A program made the translations under genes and the position numbers. From positions 28,980-92,979 of the forward strand of contig NZ_SRRZ01000008.1 of NCBI RefSeq assembly GCF_013179805.1: a stretch of 64,000 nt of DNA, in the 5' to 3' direction. Shown piece after piece: positions 1-8,248 of this stretch. The stretch comes from Microcoleus asticus IPMA8 (lineage in GTDB: Bacteria > Cyanobacteriota > Cyanobacteriia > Cyanobacteriales > Microcoleaceae). Below the pieces are notes generated by a model. That model saw nothing but the letters and a program-made list of their open reading frames with translations. It had not been told where the DNA came from and made no database searches. Positions within the stretch are counted from its first letter, which is position 1. Each line of letters begins with the position of its first letter.

Positions 1-132
1 TCCTGGAAGTTGATAAACTGGTAAGATTGCAAATCCTGCGAGCAATGCTCCTTGAAGCAAAACTAAATATTCGCCGCGACTGTTATTGCGCCAGCCTTTG
101 CGCGTGAATCCCCAGTCAGTTAAGATTTTCAT
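1..132 (-). CDS. Partial CDS at window edge, N-terminus of probable membrane protein
   Basis: The reading frame runs from an ATG at 132 off the left edge and gives 44 residues beginning MKILTDWGFTRKGW. It ends in a hydrophobic stretch (LVLLQGALLAGFAILPV) that looks like the first membrane helix. The layout resembles the start of cyanobacterial isoprenylcysteine-methyltransferase-like membrane proteins, but the visible part is too short to assign a family. No internal stop is present, so the gene probably continues beyond the window. Confidence 0.5.
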   Translation of the reverse strand, partial: MKILTDWGFTRKGWRNNSRGEYLVLLQGALLAGFAILPVYQLPG

Positions 133-136
133 AATA

Positions 137-203
137 GAAGGAAGAAGGAAGAAGGAAGAAGGAAGAGGGAAGAGGGAAGAAAGGAGAGGGGAGAAGGAAG
201 AGG
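137..203. repeat. Heptanucleotide short tandem repeat (GGAAGAA type)
   Basis: About nine degenerate copies of a 7-base GGAAGAA/GGAAGAG unit lie directly upstream of the partial gene at the left edge. They match the short tandemly repeated repetitive (STRR) heptamers known from filamentous cyanobacteria. Confidence 0.85.
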
Positions 204-260
204 TGAGAACAAAGTGAACTGTAGGTTGGGTAGAGTGAAGTAAAACCCAACCTACGGCGA

Positions 261-297
261 ACAGCGAACAGTCAACAGTCAACACTCAACAATTAAC
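261..297. repeat. Heptanucleotide short tandem repeat (AACAGTC type)
   Basis: Degenerate 7-base AACAGTC/AACACTC units lie just downstream of the aldo/keto reductase stop codon. They are the same STRR class as the other heptamers in the window, with a different unit. Confidence 0.8.
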
Positions 298-301
298 AAA
301 T

Positions 302-1261
302 TTATTCTCGCCAAGGACGTGTCATTAATTCTAATTGGTTGACTTCATCTTGGCTCAAATTCCAGCCTAATGCGCCTGCATTTTCTTGGGCTTGTTTGGC
401 GGTTTTGGCGCCGGGAATGGGAATGACTCCGTTTTGGCATATCAACCAGTTTAGGGCAACTTGGGCGGGAGTTCGATCGCGCTTTTTGCCCATCTTCCGC
501 AGCGTGGACATGACTAATTCAATTTTGTCGAGGCCGCTTTTGCTGAAGCGGGAGTCCATTTTGCGGGCTCCTGTAGGTGGTTCTTGGGCTGTGTATTTGT
601 CGGTGAGCAATCCTTGGGCTAAGGGGCTGTAAGCTAAAATTGTGACCCCCAATTCGCGGGCTGCACTCACAATTCCTTGTTTTTCTACTTGCCGCGACAG
701 CAAGGAGTACCGGACTTGATTTGTTGCTAGGGGAACGCCTCTGGCTGCTAGTATTTTGTGGGCTTGGCGCATCTGTTCTACTGAATAGTTGCTGACTCCT
801 ACTGCTTGAATTCTGCCTTGTTTTACTTCGTCGGCTAAGGCGTTCATCAGGGTTTCTTGACTTAGTAAAAAAGCAAACGGCCAGTGCACTTGGTAGAGGG
901 CTATTTGTTCTACTTGCAAGCGTTTTAAGCTGGCACTCAAAGCGTCGGAAACAGATTTTCCTGTAATCCGCCAAGGTAGGGGGCCGAATTTGGTGGCTAT
1001 TTGCACGGGTTGGGTGGTTTTTTTGAGAAACTGCCCCAGTAATTCTTCTGACAAGCCGTTACCGTAGACTTCGGCTGTGTCGAAGAAGTTGACTCCGCTG
1101 TCTAGGGATGTTTTGAATGCTGCTTCGACTTCGGCAGCGCCGTAGTTGCTGCCGTAGTTCCAAAATAGTTTGTCGCCCCAAGCCCAAGTTCCGACGCACA
1201 GGGGAATGACGGCTGGGCCGTTTTGTCCTAGGGTAATGGTTGTCACGGTTGGTAAATCCAC
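302..1261 (-). CDS. Aldo/keto reductase family oxidoreductase
   Basis: Predicted cytosolic NADPH-dependent carbonyl reductase of 319 residues with the AKR TIM-barrel layout. Visible motifs are the Asp-Tyr pair in FFDTAEVYGNGLSEELLG (Asp about 61, Tyr about 66), the catalytic Lys in IATKFG, the His in YQVHWP, and the C-terminal cofactor segment IPIPGAKTAKQAQEN. The start is GTG at 1261, preceded by AAAGAGAA. The next gene is divergent, so the 135-bp spacer to 1397 should hold both promoters. The family is clear; the substrate cannot be read from the sequence. Confidence 0.93.
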   Translation of the reverse strand: MDLPTVTTITLGQNGPAVIPLCVGTWAWGDKLFWNYGSNYGAAEVEAAFKTSLDSGVNFFDTAEVYGNGLSEELLGQFLKKTTQPVQIATKFGPLPWRITGKSVSDALSASLKRLQVEQIALYQVHWPFAFLLSQETLMNALADEVKQGRIQAVGVSNYSVEQMRQAHKILAARGVPLATNQVRYSLLSRQVEKQGIVSAARELGVTILAYSPLAQGLLTDKYTAQEPPTGARKMDSRFSKSGLDKIELVMSTLRKMGKKRDRTPAQVALNWLICQNGVIPIPGAKTAKQAQENAGALGWNLSQDEVNQLELMTRPWRE

Positions 1262-1396
1262 AGTTATTGATTCTCTTTATTTTTATATGAATTTATACGA
1301 ATAATCGCGATCGAGCTTCTAGCCGGGGGAGGAAACGTGGCTGGTGGCGATATCTCAGTTACTATAAATGCAAATGCTGTGTTTATTTGAATAGTT

Positions 1397-2830
1397 ATGT
1401 CGATCGACCGTTTGCCAGATTCAAGATTAACAGATTCCGCGACTCCTGCCATCAAGAGAGTTTCCCTCGTGACGATGTTCCGGTTGGGTTTGTTTCAGAT
1501 GGGATTGGGCATGATGTCGATTTTGACGCTGGGGGTGCTCAATCGCGTGATGATTAAAGAGTTGGCGATTCCGGCTACTGTGGTGGCTGGTACGCTGGCC
1601 ATGCACCAGTTTGTCGCCCCGGCTAGGGTGTGGTTCGGGCAAATGTCTGATGCTAAGCCTTTGTTTGGCCATCACCGCACGGGTTATGTGTGGGTAGGAA
1701 GCGTTTTGTTTGTGATTTCTGCTTTTTTGGCGGTACAGGTAATGTGGGGCTTGGGCGGCAGTTTGGAGGCTGTGGGGTGGACGACTGCTACTTACGGTTG
1801 GGTGGGTTTGTTGGGTTTGATTTTTGCGCTTTACGGTATTGCTATTTGTTCGAGTTCGACTCCTTTTGCTGCTTTGTTGGTGGATGTTTCGGATGAGGAA
1901 GATCGATCGAAGTTGGTGGGTGTGGTGTGGTCGATGCTGATGGTTGGTATTATTATCGGGGCGATTATTAGCAGCGGTTTGCTGAAGCAAATTGATGGGG
2001 ATGTGTCGCGCGAAGTGTTGCAGGCTTCGATTAACGGTTTGTTTGTGAAGGTGCCGGCGCTTGTTTTACTGTTGGTGGGGATTGCGACTTTTGGGGTTGA
2101 GAAAAAGTATTCGCGGTACGGGGTGCGATCGAGCGCAGTGAATCGAGAAGATAAAATTACTCTGGGAAGTGCGCTGCGGATTTTGACTGCTAGCCGTCAA
2201 ACCGGTTTATTTTTTACTTTCCTGCTGATTATGACAATTTGCTTGTTTATGCAGGATGCGGTTTTGGAACCTTACGGCGGGGAAATTTTTAAGATGCCGA
2301 TTTCGGAAACTACTCGCTTGAATGCTATTTACGGTACTGGTACTCTGATCGGTTTGGGTACTACTGGTTTTTTTATTGTGCCCCGAATTGGCAAGCAAAA
2401 TACGATTAGGTTGGGCTGTTTGTCGGTGGCGACTTGTTTAGGTTTGATTATTTTATCGGGATTCACAGGTAATCCAATTGTGTTTAAGTCGGCTTTAATG
2501 TTGTTTGGTTTAGCTTCGGGAATTACAACGACTGGTGCGCTGAGTTTGATGTTGGATTTGACTGCTGCGGAAACTGCGGGGACTTTTATTGGTGCTTGGG
2601 GTTTGTCGCAGGCGATGGCGCGGGGTGTGGCGACGGTTAGCGGCGGTGCTATTTTGGATTTTGGCAGGAGTTTGTTTGGGGTGCCGATGTTAGCTTACGG
2701 GTTAGTTTTTGCTGTGCCGGCTGCGGGTATGATTCTGGCTGTTTGGCTGTTGGGTAGGGTGGATGTTGGGGAGTTTCAGGATAATGCTAAAAGTGCGATC
2801 GCCACTATTTTGGAAAATGAATTAGACTGA
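1397..2830 (+). CDS. BCD-family MFS transporter (PucC-like)
   Basis: Polytopic protein of 477 residues with about 12 hydrophobic segments. It matches the bacteriochlorophyll delivery (BCD/PucC) branch of the major facilitator superfamily: an early segment with VLNRVMIKELAIPA, then HQFVAPARVWFGQMSD and GHHRTGYVWVGS, and a later GGEIFKMPISETTRLNAIYG block. In phototrophs this family is linked to assembly of chlorophyll-binding proteins, but the cargo of cyanobacterial members is not established. The ATG at 1397 is used. It is divergent from the aldo/keto reductase and followed 93 bp later by the inositol-phosphatase-like gene on the same strand. Confidence 0.92.
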   Translation: MSIDRLPDSRLTDSATPAIKRVSLVTMFRLGLFQMGLGMMSILTLGVLNRVMIKELAIPATVVAGTLAMHQFVAPARVWFGQMSDAKPLFGHHRTGYVWVGSVLFVISAFLAVQVMWGLGGSLEAVGWTTATYGWVGLLGLIFALYGIAICSSSTPFAALLVDVSDEEDRSKLVGVVWSMLMVGIIIGAIISSGLLKQIDGDVSREVLQASINGLFVKVPALVLLLVGIATFGVEKKYSRYGVRSSAVNREDKITLGSALRILTASRQTGLFFTFLLIMTICLFMQDAVLEPYGGEIFKMPISETTRLNAIYGTGTLIGLGTTGFFIVPRIGKQNTIRLGCLSVATCLGLIILSGFTGNPIVFKSALMLFGLASGITTTGALSLMLDLTAAETAGTFIGAWGLSQAMARGVATVSGGAILDFGRSLFGVPMLAYGLVFAVPAAGMILAVWLLGRVDVGEFQDNAKSAIATILENELD

Positions 2831-2888
2831 TGTTTTGTCAGTTGGTCGGTGTCAGTTGTCAGTTGGCCTGTGGCAGTTGTTAGTTCCA

Positions 2889-2923
2889 ATACTCAATAAC
2901 CAATAACTAATAACCAATAACTA
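2889..2923. repeat. Heptanucleotide short tandem repeat (AATAACT type)
   Basis: Degenerate AATAACT/AATAACC units end directly at the start codon of the inositol-phosphatase-like gene and occupy the position where a ribosome binding site would be. No clear Shine-Dalgarno sequence is visible there. Confidence 0.75.
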
Positions 2924-3754
2924 ATGACTAATTTTTGGGATTCTATTTTAAGTTTTGCACGGGTTACTGTCGAGAGAGTCGGACAGAAGTTGTTGCAAGA
3001 TTTCGGTTCCGTGCAAGCGGATGAGAAGGATGACGGCAGTTTGGTTACGAAATCCGATAATTGGGCGGATGCGGAGATTAGAAGTGCGATCGCATCTGCT
3101 TTTCCCACTCACGGGATTTTAAGTGAGGAAGGAGAACAGGTTTTCCCAGATACTGAATGGTGTTGGGTTGTCGATCCTTTGGATGCTACAACTAATTTTG
3201 CTAGGGGAATTCCGATTTGGGGTATTTCTTTGGGTTTGTTGTATCGCGGAACTCCGGTTTTTGGCTACGTGCATTTGCCGCCAATTAATCAGTCTTTTCA
3301 CGGTTTTTGGGCACCTGATTTGGCGGGCGGCGTGTTTGACAATATGCCTCAAGGTGCGTTTTTAAACGGGCAGCACATTCGGCCGAGTGCTGATAAAATG
3401 AGCGGCAATCATTTTTTTAATTTGTGTTCGCGGAGTGTGGGAATCGGGCCTCATCTTCCGAGTAAAGTTCGGATGTTGGGCATGGCTAGTTACAATTTTT
3501 TGACTGTGGCTTCGGGTGTGGCTATGGGAGGGGTGGAAGCGACTCCGAAAATTTGGGATATTGCGGGGAGTTGGGTAATTGTGAAGGCTGCTGGTGCGGT
3601 TTGGTTGCCGCTGGAATCCCAGGGGATTTTTCCGCTGGAAGTGGGGAAGAATTACGGTAGGATTTCTTATCCGACTTTGGTGATGAATCGGCAGGAGTTG
3701 GTGTCGGTGTTTTTGCCGTTTGTGGAGGCTTGGAAGAAGAAAAAAATGGGGTAA
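2924..3754 (+). CDS. Inositol monophosphatase family protein
   Basis: Mg-dependent phosphatase of the IMPase/CysQ/FBPase superfamily, 276 residues. Metal-binding motifs are visible in order: the Glu-Glu of ILSEEGEQ, then WVVDPLDATTNFARG (Asp-Pro-Leu-Asp-x-Thr), and later IWDIAGSWVIVKAAGA (the Trp-Asp motif). In cyanobacteria such genes may act on inositol phosphate, histidinol phosphate or PAP, and sequence alone does not choose between these. It follows the PucC-like gene on the same strand, separated by short repeats, so co-transcription is possible but not shown. Confidence 0.93.
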   Translation: MTNFWDSILSFARVTVERVGQKLLQDFGSVQADEKDDGSLVTKSDNWADAEIRSAIASAFPTHGILSEEGEQVFPDTEWCWVVDPLDATTNFARGIPIWGISLGLLYRGTPVFGYVHLPPINQSFHGFWAPDLAGGVFDNMPQGAFLNGQHIRPSADKMSGNHFFNLCSRSVGIGPHLPSKVRMLGMASYNFLTVASGVAMGGVEATPKIWDIAGSWVIVKAAGAVWLPLESQGIFPLEVGKNYGRISYPTLVMNRQELVSVFLPFVEAWKKKKMG

Positions 3755-3799
3755 TTTAGGTGAATCGAAGCTATCCCGTAGGAAATCGAACAATTGTTA

Positions 3800-3966
3800 A
3801 ATAAAACTGCAGGGCAGGCGTAACGGAGGAGTCTCCCACGCCTGCCGTGCTGTTTGGAAGAAATATACCGACCGATGACCGATGGTTTTAAGTATGCCTA
3901 CTCTTGTCTATTTCTGGCAATCTGCGATCGGGTGGTTTTGTTTTACGTCGATCGGGTGATGCGGTG
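3800..3966. repeat. Dispersed repeat, copy 1 (about 167 bp)
   Basis: This block begins AATAAAA..GGGCAGGCGT and ends in GATCGGGTGATGCGGTG. It closely resembles 6073-6238, with shared stretches such as ACGGAGGAGTCTCCCACRCC and ACCGACCGATGACCGAT. Copy 1 starts with an intact hairpin: GGCAGGCGT pairs with ACGCCTGCC, with GGAG/CTCC inside. It lies 46 bp after the inositol-phosphatase-like stop codon, so it could also end that transcript. Confidence 0.75.
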
Positions 3967-4021
3967 CTGGTACAATTTGTGGTAACTTTTCCACGAGGTA
4001 TTATCTCTAGGAAATAAAATT

Positions 4022-4191
4022 ATGCCCGTTTTCAAGTAGAGGCACATTGGAAAATACGTTTACTGCGGTGTTGGAAAAAGTAGATGAGTGGTATATTGGC
4101 TAGGTTGAAGAGTTAGCCTCTGGGAAGATACAAGAATAAACCTTGAAAGAAACTTGGAAAAGTCTGCGATTTGCGATCGGGCTAATCATGA
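4022..4191 (+). pseudogene. HicB-type antitoxin remnant
   Basis: The sequence starts ATG CCC GTT TTC AAG TAG. After a one-base shift near 4046 it reads LENTFTAVLEKVDEWYIG, a TAG stop at 4101-4103, VEELASGKIQE, a TAA stop, then TLKETWKSLRFAIGLIM. With the stops repaired this follows HicB antitoxins, whose core is typically FTAVxEKxxxWYIGYxxELPG...TxEEaxENLkeAI. Two in-frame stops and a frameshift mark it as dead. No HicA partner is visible beside it. Its 3' end overlaps the end of the oppositely oriented PIN gene. Confidence 0.7.
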
Positions 4192-4751
4192 TAGCACAAT
4201 TCTCGCATCCGATTTGCTGACAGCGGCAGTCCCAATTCTACCAGCGTTTGTAAATACTCGTCAGGCGTTTTTGGCGGATTTTTGAGCCTGATTCTTTGTT
4301 TCTCGGCTGCTTTGCATACACCTTCAAACTTTAAGTTGAGAAAGCGCAGAATTAACTGATCTGGGTGCAGCGGTTGAATGTTATATTGTTTAAGATTCTC
4401 AGCAGGAAAATCCCTGAGATTGAAAGTAACGATAAAATCCGCCCGAGAATGAATTGCTGCTGCTAGAACGTGCCGATCGCCCGGATCGGGAAGTTCCAAC
4501 TCTGGTATAATTGTCTCGTAGCCAGTCACCACACAATTTTTAATGCTTGCATTCATCAGATTTTTGGTTCTGGCAAGCTGTTCTAATGTGAGATTTGGAT
4601 TGTTTTGAAGCACGTTTCTCATCCACTCGCCGTGAATCTCTTCTGTCCACCTCGGCTCAAACACATCACCAACTGCTAATTCCATCAGAAAATCGCGGAG
4701 TGCGGCTGAATACAAAACATTAGCATCGCAGACAACTTTTACAATTTCCAT
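4182..4751 (-). CDS. PIN-domain toxin (VapC-like)
   Basis: Predicted ribonuclease toxin of 189 residues with a PIN fold. Acidic residues that would bind metal are visible: Asp9 in VVCDANVLYSAALRD, Asp92 in GDRHVLAAAI and Asp114 in FNLRDFP. It lies 3 bp after the upstream HTH gene, as in a toxin-antitoxin operon where the antitoxin is made first. At 189 residues it is longer than a typical VapC of about 130; the extra C-terminal part (about 120-189) is helical and unassigned. It belongs to a PIN subgroup common in cyanobacteria; RNA targets are unknown. Confidence 0.85.
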   Translation of the reverse strand: MEIVKVVCDANVLYSAALRDFLMELAVGDVFEPRWTEEIHGEWMRNVLQNNPNLTLEQLARTKNLMNASIKNCVVTGYETIIPELELPDPGDRHVLAAAIHSRADFIVTFNLRDFPAENLKQYNIQPLHPDQLILRFLNLKFEGVCKAAEKQRIRLKNPPKTPDEYLQTLVELGLPLSANRMRELCYHD

Positions 4752-4754
4752 GAG

Positions 4755-5225
4755 TTAGTCGTACAAACCGAGTGCTTCTGATTCTGCGACAAGTTCGTCA
4801 AGTATTTTACTTCTTTTGTCATAATCCTGCTTTTTATATTTCATTACATCTTCATAACGTATTCGGCGACAGGTACTTACCATTTTGTAAGGAATTTCGC
4901 CAGAATCTAGCAACTTCCACACATACTCGCGCGAGACATTCAGTATGGCCTCAACCTGCCAGATATCGAGTTCCTCAGTAATTGGAATCATGTTAACAGT
5001 ATTGCCGCTGCTTGTCTGTTGCAAAATTGCTAACAGTAATGGCAACGCTGCGGCAGGTATGTCAATTGTCTTTCCCTCTTTTTCGTTTAATATCAATTTT
5101 AGGGATTCGCCAGACGGATGATTTTGTAAGTGCGATTCTAAAGCGCGGCTGCTGGTTTTGGCAACCGCTGCTTCTGCTGCTGTCGGCAAAGCAGGTGCTG
5201 AGTCGGGATCTCCGGTGAATGTCAT
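4755..5225 (-). CDS. Excisionase-type HTH antitoxin paired with the PIN toxin
   Basis: The protein has 156 residues. The central-to-C-terminal part (about 85-135) reads LDIWQVEAILNVSREYVWKL, DSGEIPYKMVSTCRRIRYED, a MerR/excisionase-like winged helix-turn-helix as found in SinR/Xis-type antitoxins. The N-terminal 50 residues are low complexity, followed by a short linker with ILNEKEGKTIDIPAAALPLL. It overlaps no other gene and ends 3 bp before the PIN gene, so the pair is probably one autoregulated operon. The operator was not located. Confidence 0.8.
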   Translation of the reverse strand: MTFTGDPDSAPALPTAAEAAVAKTSSRALESHLQNHPSGESLKLILNEKEGKTIDIPAAALPLLLAILQQTSSGNTVNMIPITEELDIWQVEAILNVSREYVWKLLDSGEIPYKMVSTCRRIRYEDVMKYKKQDYDKRSKILDELVAESEALGLYD

Positions 5226-5331
5226 GTTAATTTGGGGGTGAGAATAACAGGCGATCGACTACGATCGTAGCAATTTTTTTGCGAGGCGATCGCACTTGAT
5301 GGAGCCAGCAAAATAACAGATGCTGGGATTG

Positions 5332-5354
5332 GGACACAACAATGTTGTGTCCCT
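5332..5354. repeat. Palindrome downstream of the FMN reductase
   Basis: A perfect inverted repeat with arms GGACACAACA and TGTTGTGTCC sits about 25 bp beyond the stop of the leftward FMN reductase gene. It could form a hairpin in the transcript but has no following T-run. Similar GGGACACxxCAATG palindromes occur elsewhere in the window, for example at 31650-31675. Confidence 0.6.
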
Positions 5355-5376
5355 AATGCAAAATGAATTTATTGCC

Positions 5377-5958
5377 TCATGCAATTAATTTCGACAGCAC
5401 ATTAGACAACTTAGCACCGAGATTCTCCACAGAGTCCTGCTGTTTGGGATCTTTCATCGTACCGTCAGCATTAAATGCTTCAAAAGCTTGGGGAACTGCT
5501 TTCTGATCGGGGAGCACCAATACGTTAATATTCCCCAGGATCGATCGCAAATGAACCAATCCCCGCAAACCGCCGATTCCGCCTGGGGAAGCACTCATAA
5601 TTACCGCTACTTTGCCAGTAAATGCCACCAATCCCGGTTCACCCGGTGCTGGGCGCGATACCCAATCGATCGCATTTTTCAGCACAGGCGTAATTGAACT
5701 GTTATACTCAGGAGAAGCTATCAAAAACCCGTCATGCGCTACCATCAATTCCTTCAAGTGCCGAGCATTTTCTGGCATTCCCTCTTTGGCTTCTAAATCT
5801 TCGTCAAATAGCGGCATCGGCAAATCGCGCAAATCTACATAAGTAACTTCTGCACCCGCCGCCCTAGCCCCAGCCGCCGCAACTTTTACCAGCAGTTTGT
5901 TGTAGGATGCTTCGCGGGTACTCCCGGCAAATGCAAGTATTTTTGGTCTATTGTTCAC
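5377..5958 (-). CDS. NADPH-dependent FMN reductase family protein
   Basis: Flavodoxin-fold oxidoreductase of 193 residues. The FMN phosphate loop is AFAGSTREASYNKLL (residues about 9-23), and the flavin-contacting SPEYNSSITPVLKNAIDW motif lies near residue 82. A third conserved segment is MSASPGGIGGLRGLVHLR. The start is GTG at 5958 with AGGAAA about 5 bases upstream. This family supplies reduced FMN or reduces quinones, chromate or azo compounds; the physiological substrate cannot be told. It is a single gene between the toxin-antitoxin pair and the repeat copy at 6073. Confidence 0.92.
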   Translation of the reverse strand: MNNRPKILAFAGSTREASYNKLLVKVAAAGARAAGAEVTYVDLRDLPMPLFDEDLEAKEGMPENARHLKELMVAHDGFLIASPEYNSSITPVLKNAIDWVSRPAPGEPGLVAFTGKVAVIMSASPGGIGGLRGLVHLRSILGNINVLVLPDQKAVPQAFEAFNADGTMKDPKQQDSVENLGAKLSNVLSKLIA

Positions 5959-6072
5959 GGTATTTCCTGATATTTTGACAAGATAATCTTGACATTTCCA
6001 AGATAAATTTTAGCAAAGGAAGGGGGTCGCTGTCTCTTTCCTTAAGATATATTAGTTAAATAAACTGTCACC

Positions 6073-6238
6073 AATAAAAAACCGGGCAGGCGTGACGGAG
6101 GAGTCTCCCACACCAGGCGCGCGGTTTGTAGTAAATATAACCGACCGATGACCGATATGTAAAGTGTGCCTTGGTGCATCGAGTTTCTGCAATCTGCGCT
6201 CGGGCGATTTAATTTTGTGCGATCGGGTGATGCGGTGG
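6073..6238. repeat. Dispersed repeat, copy 2 (about 166 bp)
   Basis: Diverged partner of 3800-3966, in the same orientation. The first hairpin arm, GGGCAGGCGT, is kept but the second has decayed to ACACCAGGCGCGC. Shared blocks include GACGGAGGAGTCTCCCACRCC and ACCGACCGATGACCGAT. It lies between the FMN reductase start and the end of the Septu module. Confidence 0.75.
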
Positions 6239-6295
6239 GGTAAAGTTTATATTAAGTTCGATCGTCGATCGCGCAATCTTTGGGTAACATTCAAC

Positions 6296-6949
6296 TTAAG
6301 AAACACCAAAATAATTTTTGAGGAAATACAAAACTGCATTACAAAAAGGCTGGTATCGCCCTTGTGCATTCATTTGTTGACAAACTTGAGCTAATAATTC
6401 GGCCTCTTGCTGTGTCATGATTCCCTGCAATGCTTCAAGTGCTTGAATTCGTCCCTGCATTAAGTCATAATGATTGAGTCCCAAAACTTCAATGGTTGTT
6501 TGAGCATCTTTTTGGTGAGCTAAATTATTGGCAGTTGGCAGTATCTCACCAGTGCTAGAGTAATTAAAAAATTCTTCACAGTTGGCTTGTAGTGGCGAAA
6601 CTCCGATCGCAATATCCCCCTTCTTATTGCCACAATACTCTGGCCAACAATACTGTGGCTTATTTGTATCTCTGCCACAAGAAGCTAGCATATTTGTGTA
6701 CTCAACAGATAATTCTGCATCAGTCTTGCTCTGAGGGTCTAGATGTTCAATATGGCTATTACTTGGGTCAACACTCTTACAGCAGTAGCAGCAAATATAG
6801 CCTTGTTCACTTAGCAAAGAATTGTGTACCGCTGCTTTCTCAGGGTTGGAAAGATATTTGTAAGCAGCATAGTTGACACCGAGAGACTTCTGTGTAGCCT
6901 TCCAGTCGGAAAAATTTTGAGGTTCTTTACCCTTTTGAATATATTTCAT
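6296..6949 (-). CDS. ptuB: PtuB-like HNH endonuclease (TIGR02646 family), Septu defence module
   Basis: Predicted nuclease effector of 217 residues. An HNH/zinc site is visible: the Cys cluster CCYCC at 53-57, HIEH at 66-69 followed by LDPQSK, Asn86 in YTNMLASC with Cys91, and further cysteines in CWPEYCGNKKGD. This pattern and length match the TIGR02646 HNH proteins found as PtuB in Septu and as effectors in Ec78-type retrons. Its ATG overlaps the stop of the ATPase gene upstream (ATGA, 4 bp), so translation is probably coupled. No reverse transcriptase lies nearby, which argues for free-standing Septu rather than a retron. Confidence 0.88.
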   Translation of the reverse strand: MKYIQKGKEPQNFSDWKATQKSLGVNYAAYKYLSNPEKAAVHNSLLSEQGYICCYCCKSVDPSNSHIEHLDPQSKTDAELSVEYTNMLASCGRDTNKPQYCWPEYCGNKKGDIAIGVSPLQANCEEFFNYSSTGEILPTANNLAHQKDAQTTIEVLGLNHYDLMQGRIQALEALQGIMTQQEAELLAQVCQQMNAQGRYQPFCNAVLYFLKNYFGVS

Positions 6950-8196
6950 TTATTGAGAATTTCCTTGCGTTGAATTAGCCAATCTGCTCTCACAAATTCA
7001 GGATCTTCTTCTCCCATTCTGTGTGCTAATTCTTGGCGAAATTGCCGTGCCTCTCCGAGTTCGCCCTTGTCTATCAAGCCAAACAATTTACGTAAATCTT
7101 CCTTAATTTGCTGCGGACGTTCTGGAGTTTCCATAAGCGTTTCTAGAATCCGATTGCTATCTTTCCCAAAGGATGGTACTCGATCGATCGCAATTCCTTC
7201 AGATGTTGACCTCAAAAGATGAACCCATTTGAGATCGCTGATTACCTGTGGCGAATGAGTCGTAATTATAAACTGGCAATTTGGGAATGTTTTTTTCAGA
7301 TTCGGAATAATCGCCCGTTGCCATTTTGGGTGCAAGTGGAGCTCAATCTCGTCAATCAAAACAACGCCGGAACCCTCAAGCGGATTGCAATCTGGATTCG
7401 GATTTGCGATCGCCAAACGCCTTGCTAAATCTCCTGCTAGTGCTAACAAGCATTTTTCACCATCGGATAGTTGATTGACGATCAGTTCATCGCCTTCTTT
7501 GTTTACAGTCATTCGCAAAGGCGATCGCCTAACCCGTAAATTTGACCAGCCGTCTAGTAAGTTAGCGATCGCATATCTGACTGCTTCTAGTTGGCGATCG
7601 CGATACTGATCAGAATCATTTAGTCGTATTTCGTTTTCTAAATCTTCCCGATCTCTAAACCATTCAAAAAAGCGCCTAAAATCGATCTGCCCTCCAATGA
7701 GAACCTCCTCATAAGCAGTTTGCTCAAACAAATGTTTCGTCCTAATCTTCAACAGAATATCAATTACGGCACGGTTAGTTGGGTAGTAAACAGCCAGAGG
7801 CAATGCTGCGTAAGAATTAGCCTCTAACTGACTGTTTATGCGATCGACAACTCTTTTTAAGTCCCCAATGTTGCTGCTAGTATCCTTGTTTCGCCCTTTC
7901 CTGACCTTGGTTAAAGACCATACCACTTCCGGCCAGTCATTGATTGAAATTGTAATTTCGTTGTGAGTTTCTTTGCATCCGTTTTTGATATCATCTTCGG
8001 TGAACAAAGGTCTATTACTATTGGAAGTTTGAATTCGCTTGGTCAGCCAAAAGAGAAGAATAGCCAAACACTCAAGTATGCTGGACTTCCCCACACCGTT
8101 GATACCGATGAACACAGTCGGCTCATCTGTATCAAACTCCAGGGTCAAATCGCTGAAGCCTCGGAATGAGTTCATTTTTAGACGCTTGACTTTCAC
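6946..8196 (-). CDS. ptuA: PtuA-like AAA/SMC-type ATPase, Septu defence module
   Basis: ATPase of 416 residues related to the RecF/SMC and OLD-type ABC ATPases. Walker A is GINGVGKSS (31-39), the signature motif is LSDGEKCLLALAGDLARRLA, Walker B is GVVLIDEIELHLHPKWQR, and the switch His is in FIITTHSPQVISDL. PtuA proteins form complexes with PtuB and are thought to control the nuclease in response to phage infection, as known for Septu. The start is GTG at 8196 with a GAGGGAG ribosome site about 10 bases upstream. It is the first gene of the two-gene operon. Confidence 0.9.
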   Translation of the reverse strand: MKVKRLKMNSFRGFSDLTLEFDTDEPTVFIGINGVGKSSILECLAILLFWLTKRIQTSNSNRPLFTEDDIKNGCKETHNEITISINDWPEVVWSLTKVRKGRNKDTSSNIGDLKRVVDRINSQLEANSYAALPLAVYYPTNRAVIDILLKIRTKHLFEQTAYEEVLIGGQIDFRRFFEWFRDREDLENEIRLNDSDQYRDRQLEAVRYAIANLLDGWSNLRVRRSPLRMTVNKEGDELIVNQLSDGEKCLLALAGDLARRLAIANPNPDCNPLEGSGVVLIDEIELHLHPKWQRAIIPNLKKTFPNCQFIITTHSPQVISDLKWVHLLRSTSEGIAIDRVPSFGKDSNRILETLMETPERPQQIKEDLRKLFGLIDKGELGEARQFRQELAHRMGEEDPEFVRADWLIQRKEILNK

Positions 8197-8248
8197 GATT
8201 TGGTTCTCCCTCTGGCTTAGTGGGTTATATTTTTGAAATCATATCAAA

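Noticed and set aside
6296..8196. Retron (Ec78 type) instead of Septu
   Set aside because: No reverse transcriptase gene lies on either side, and no structured ncRNA upstream of the ATPase is apparent.
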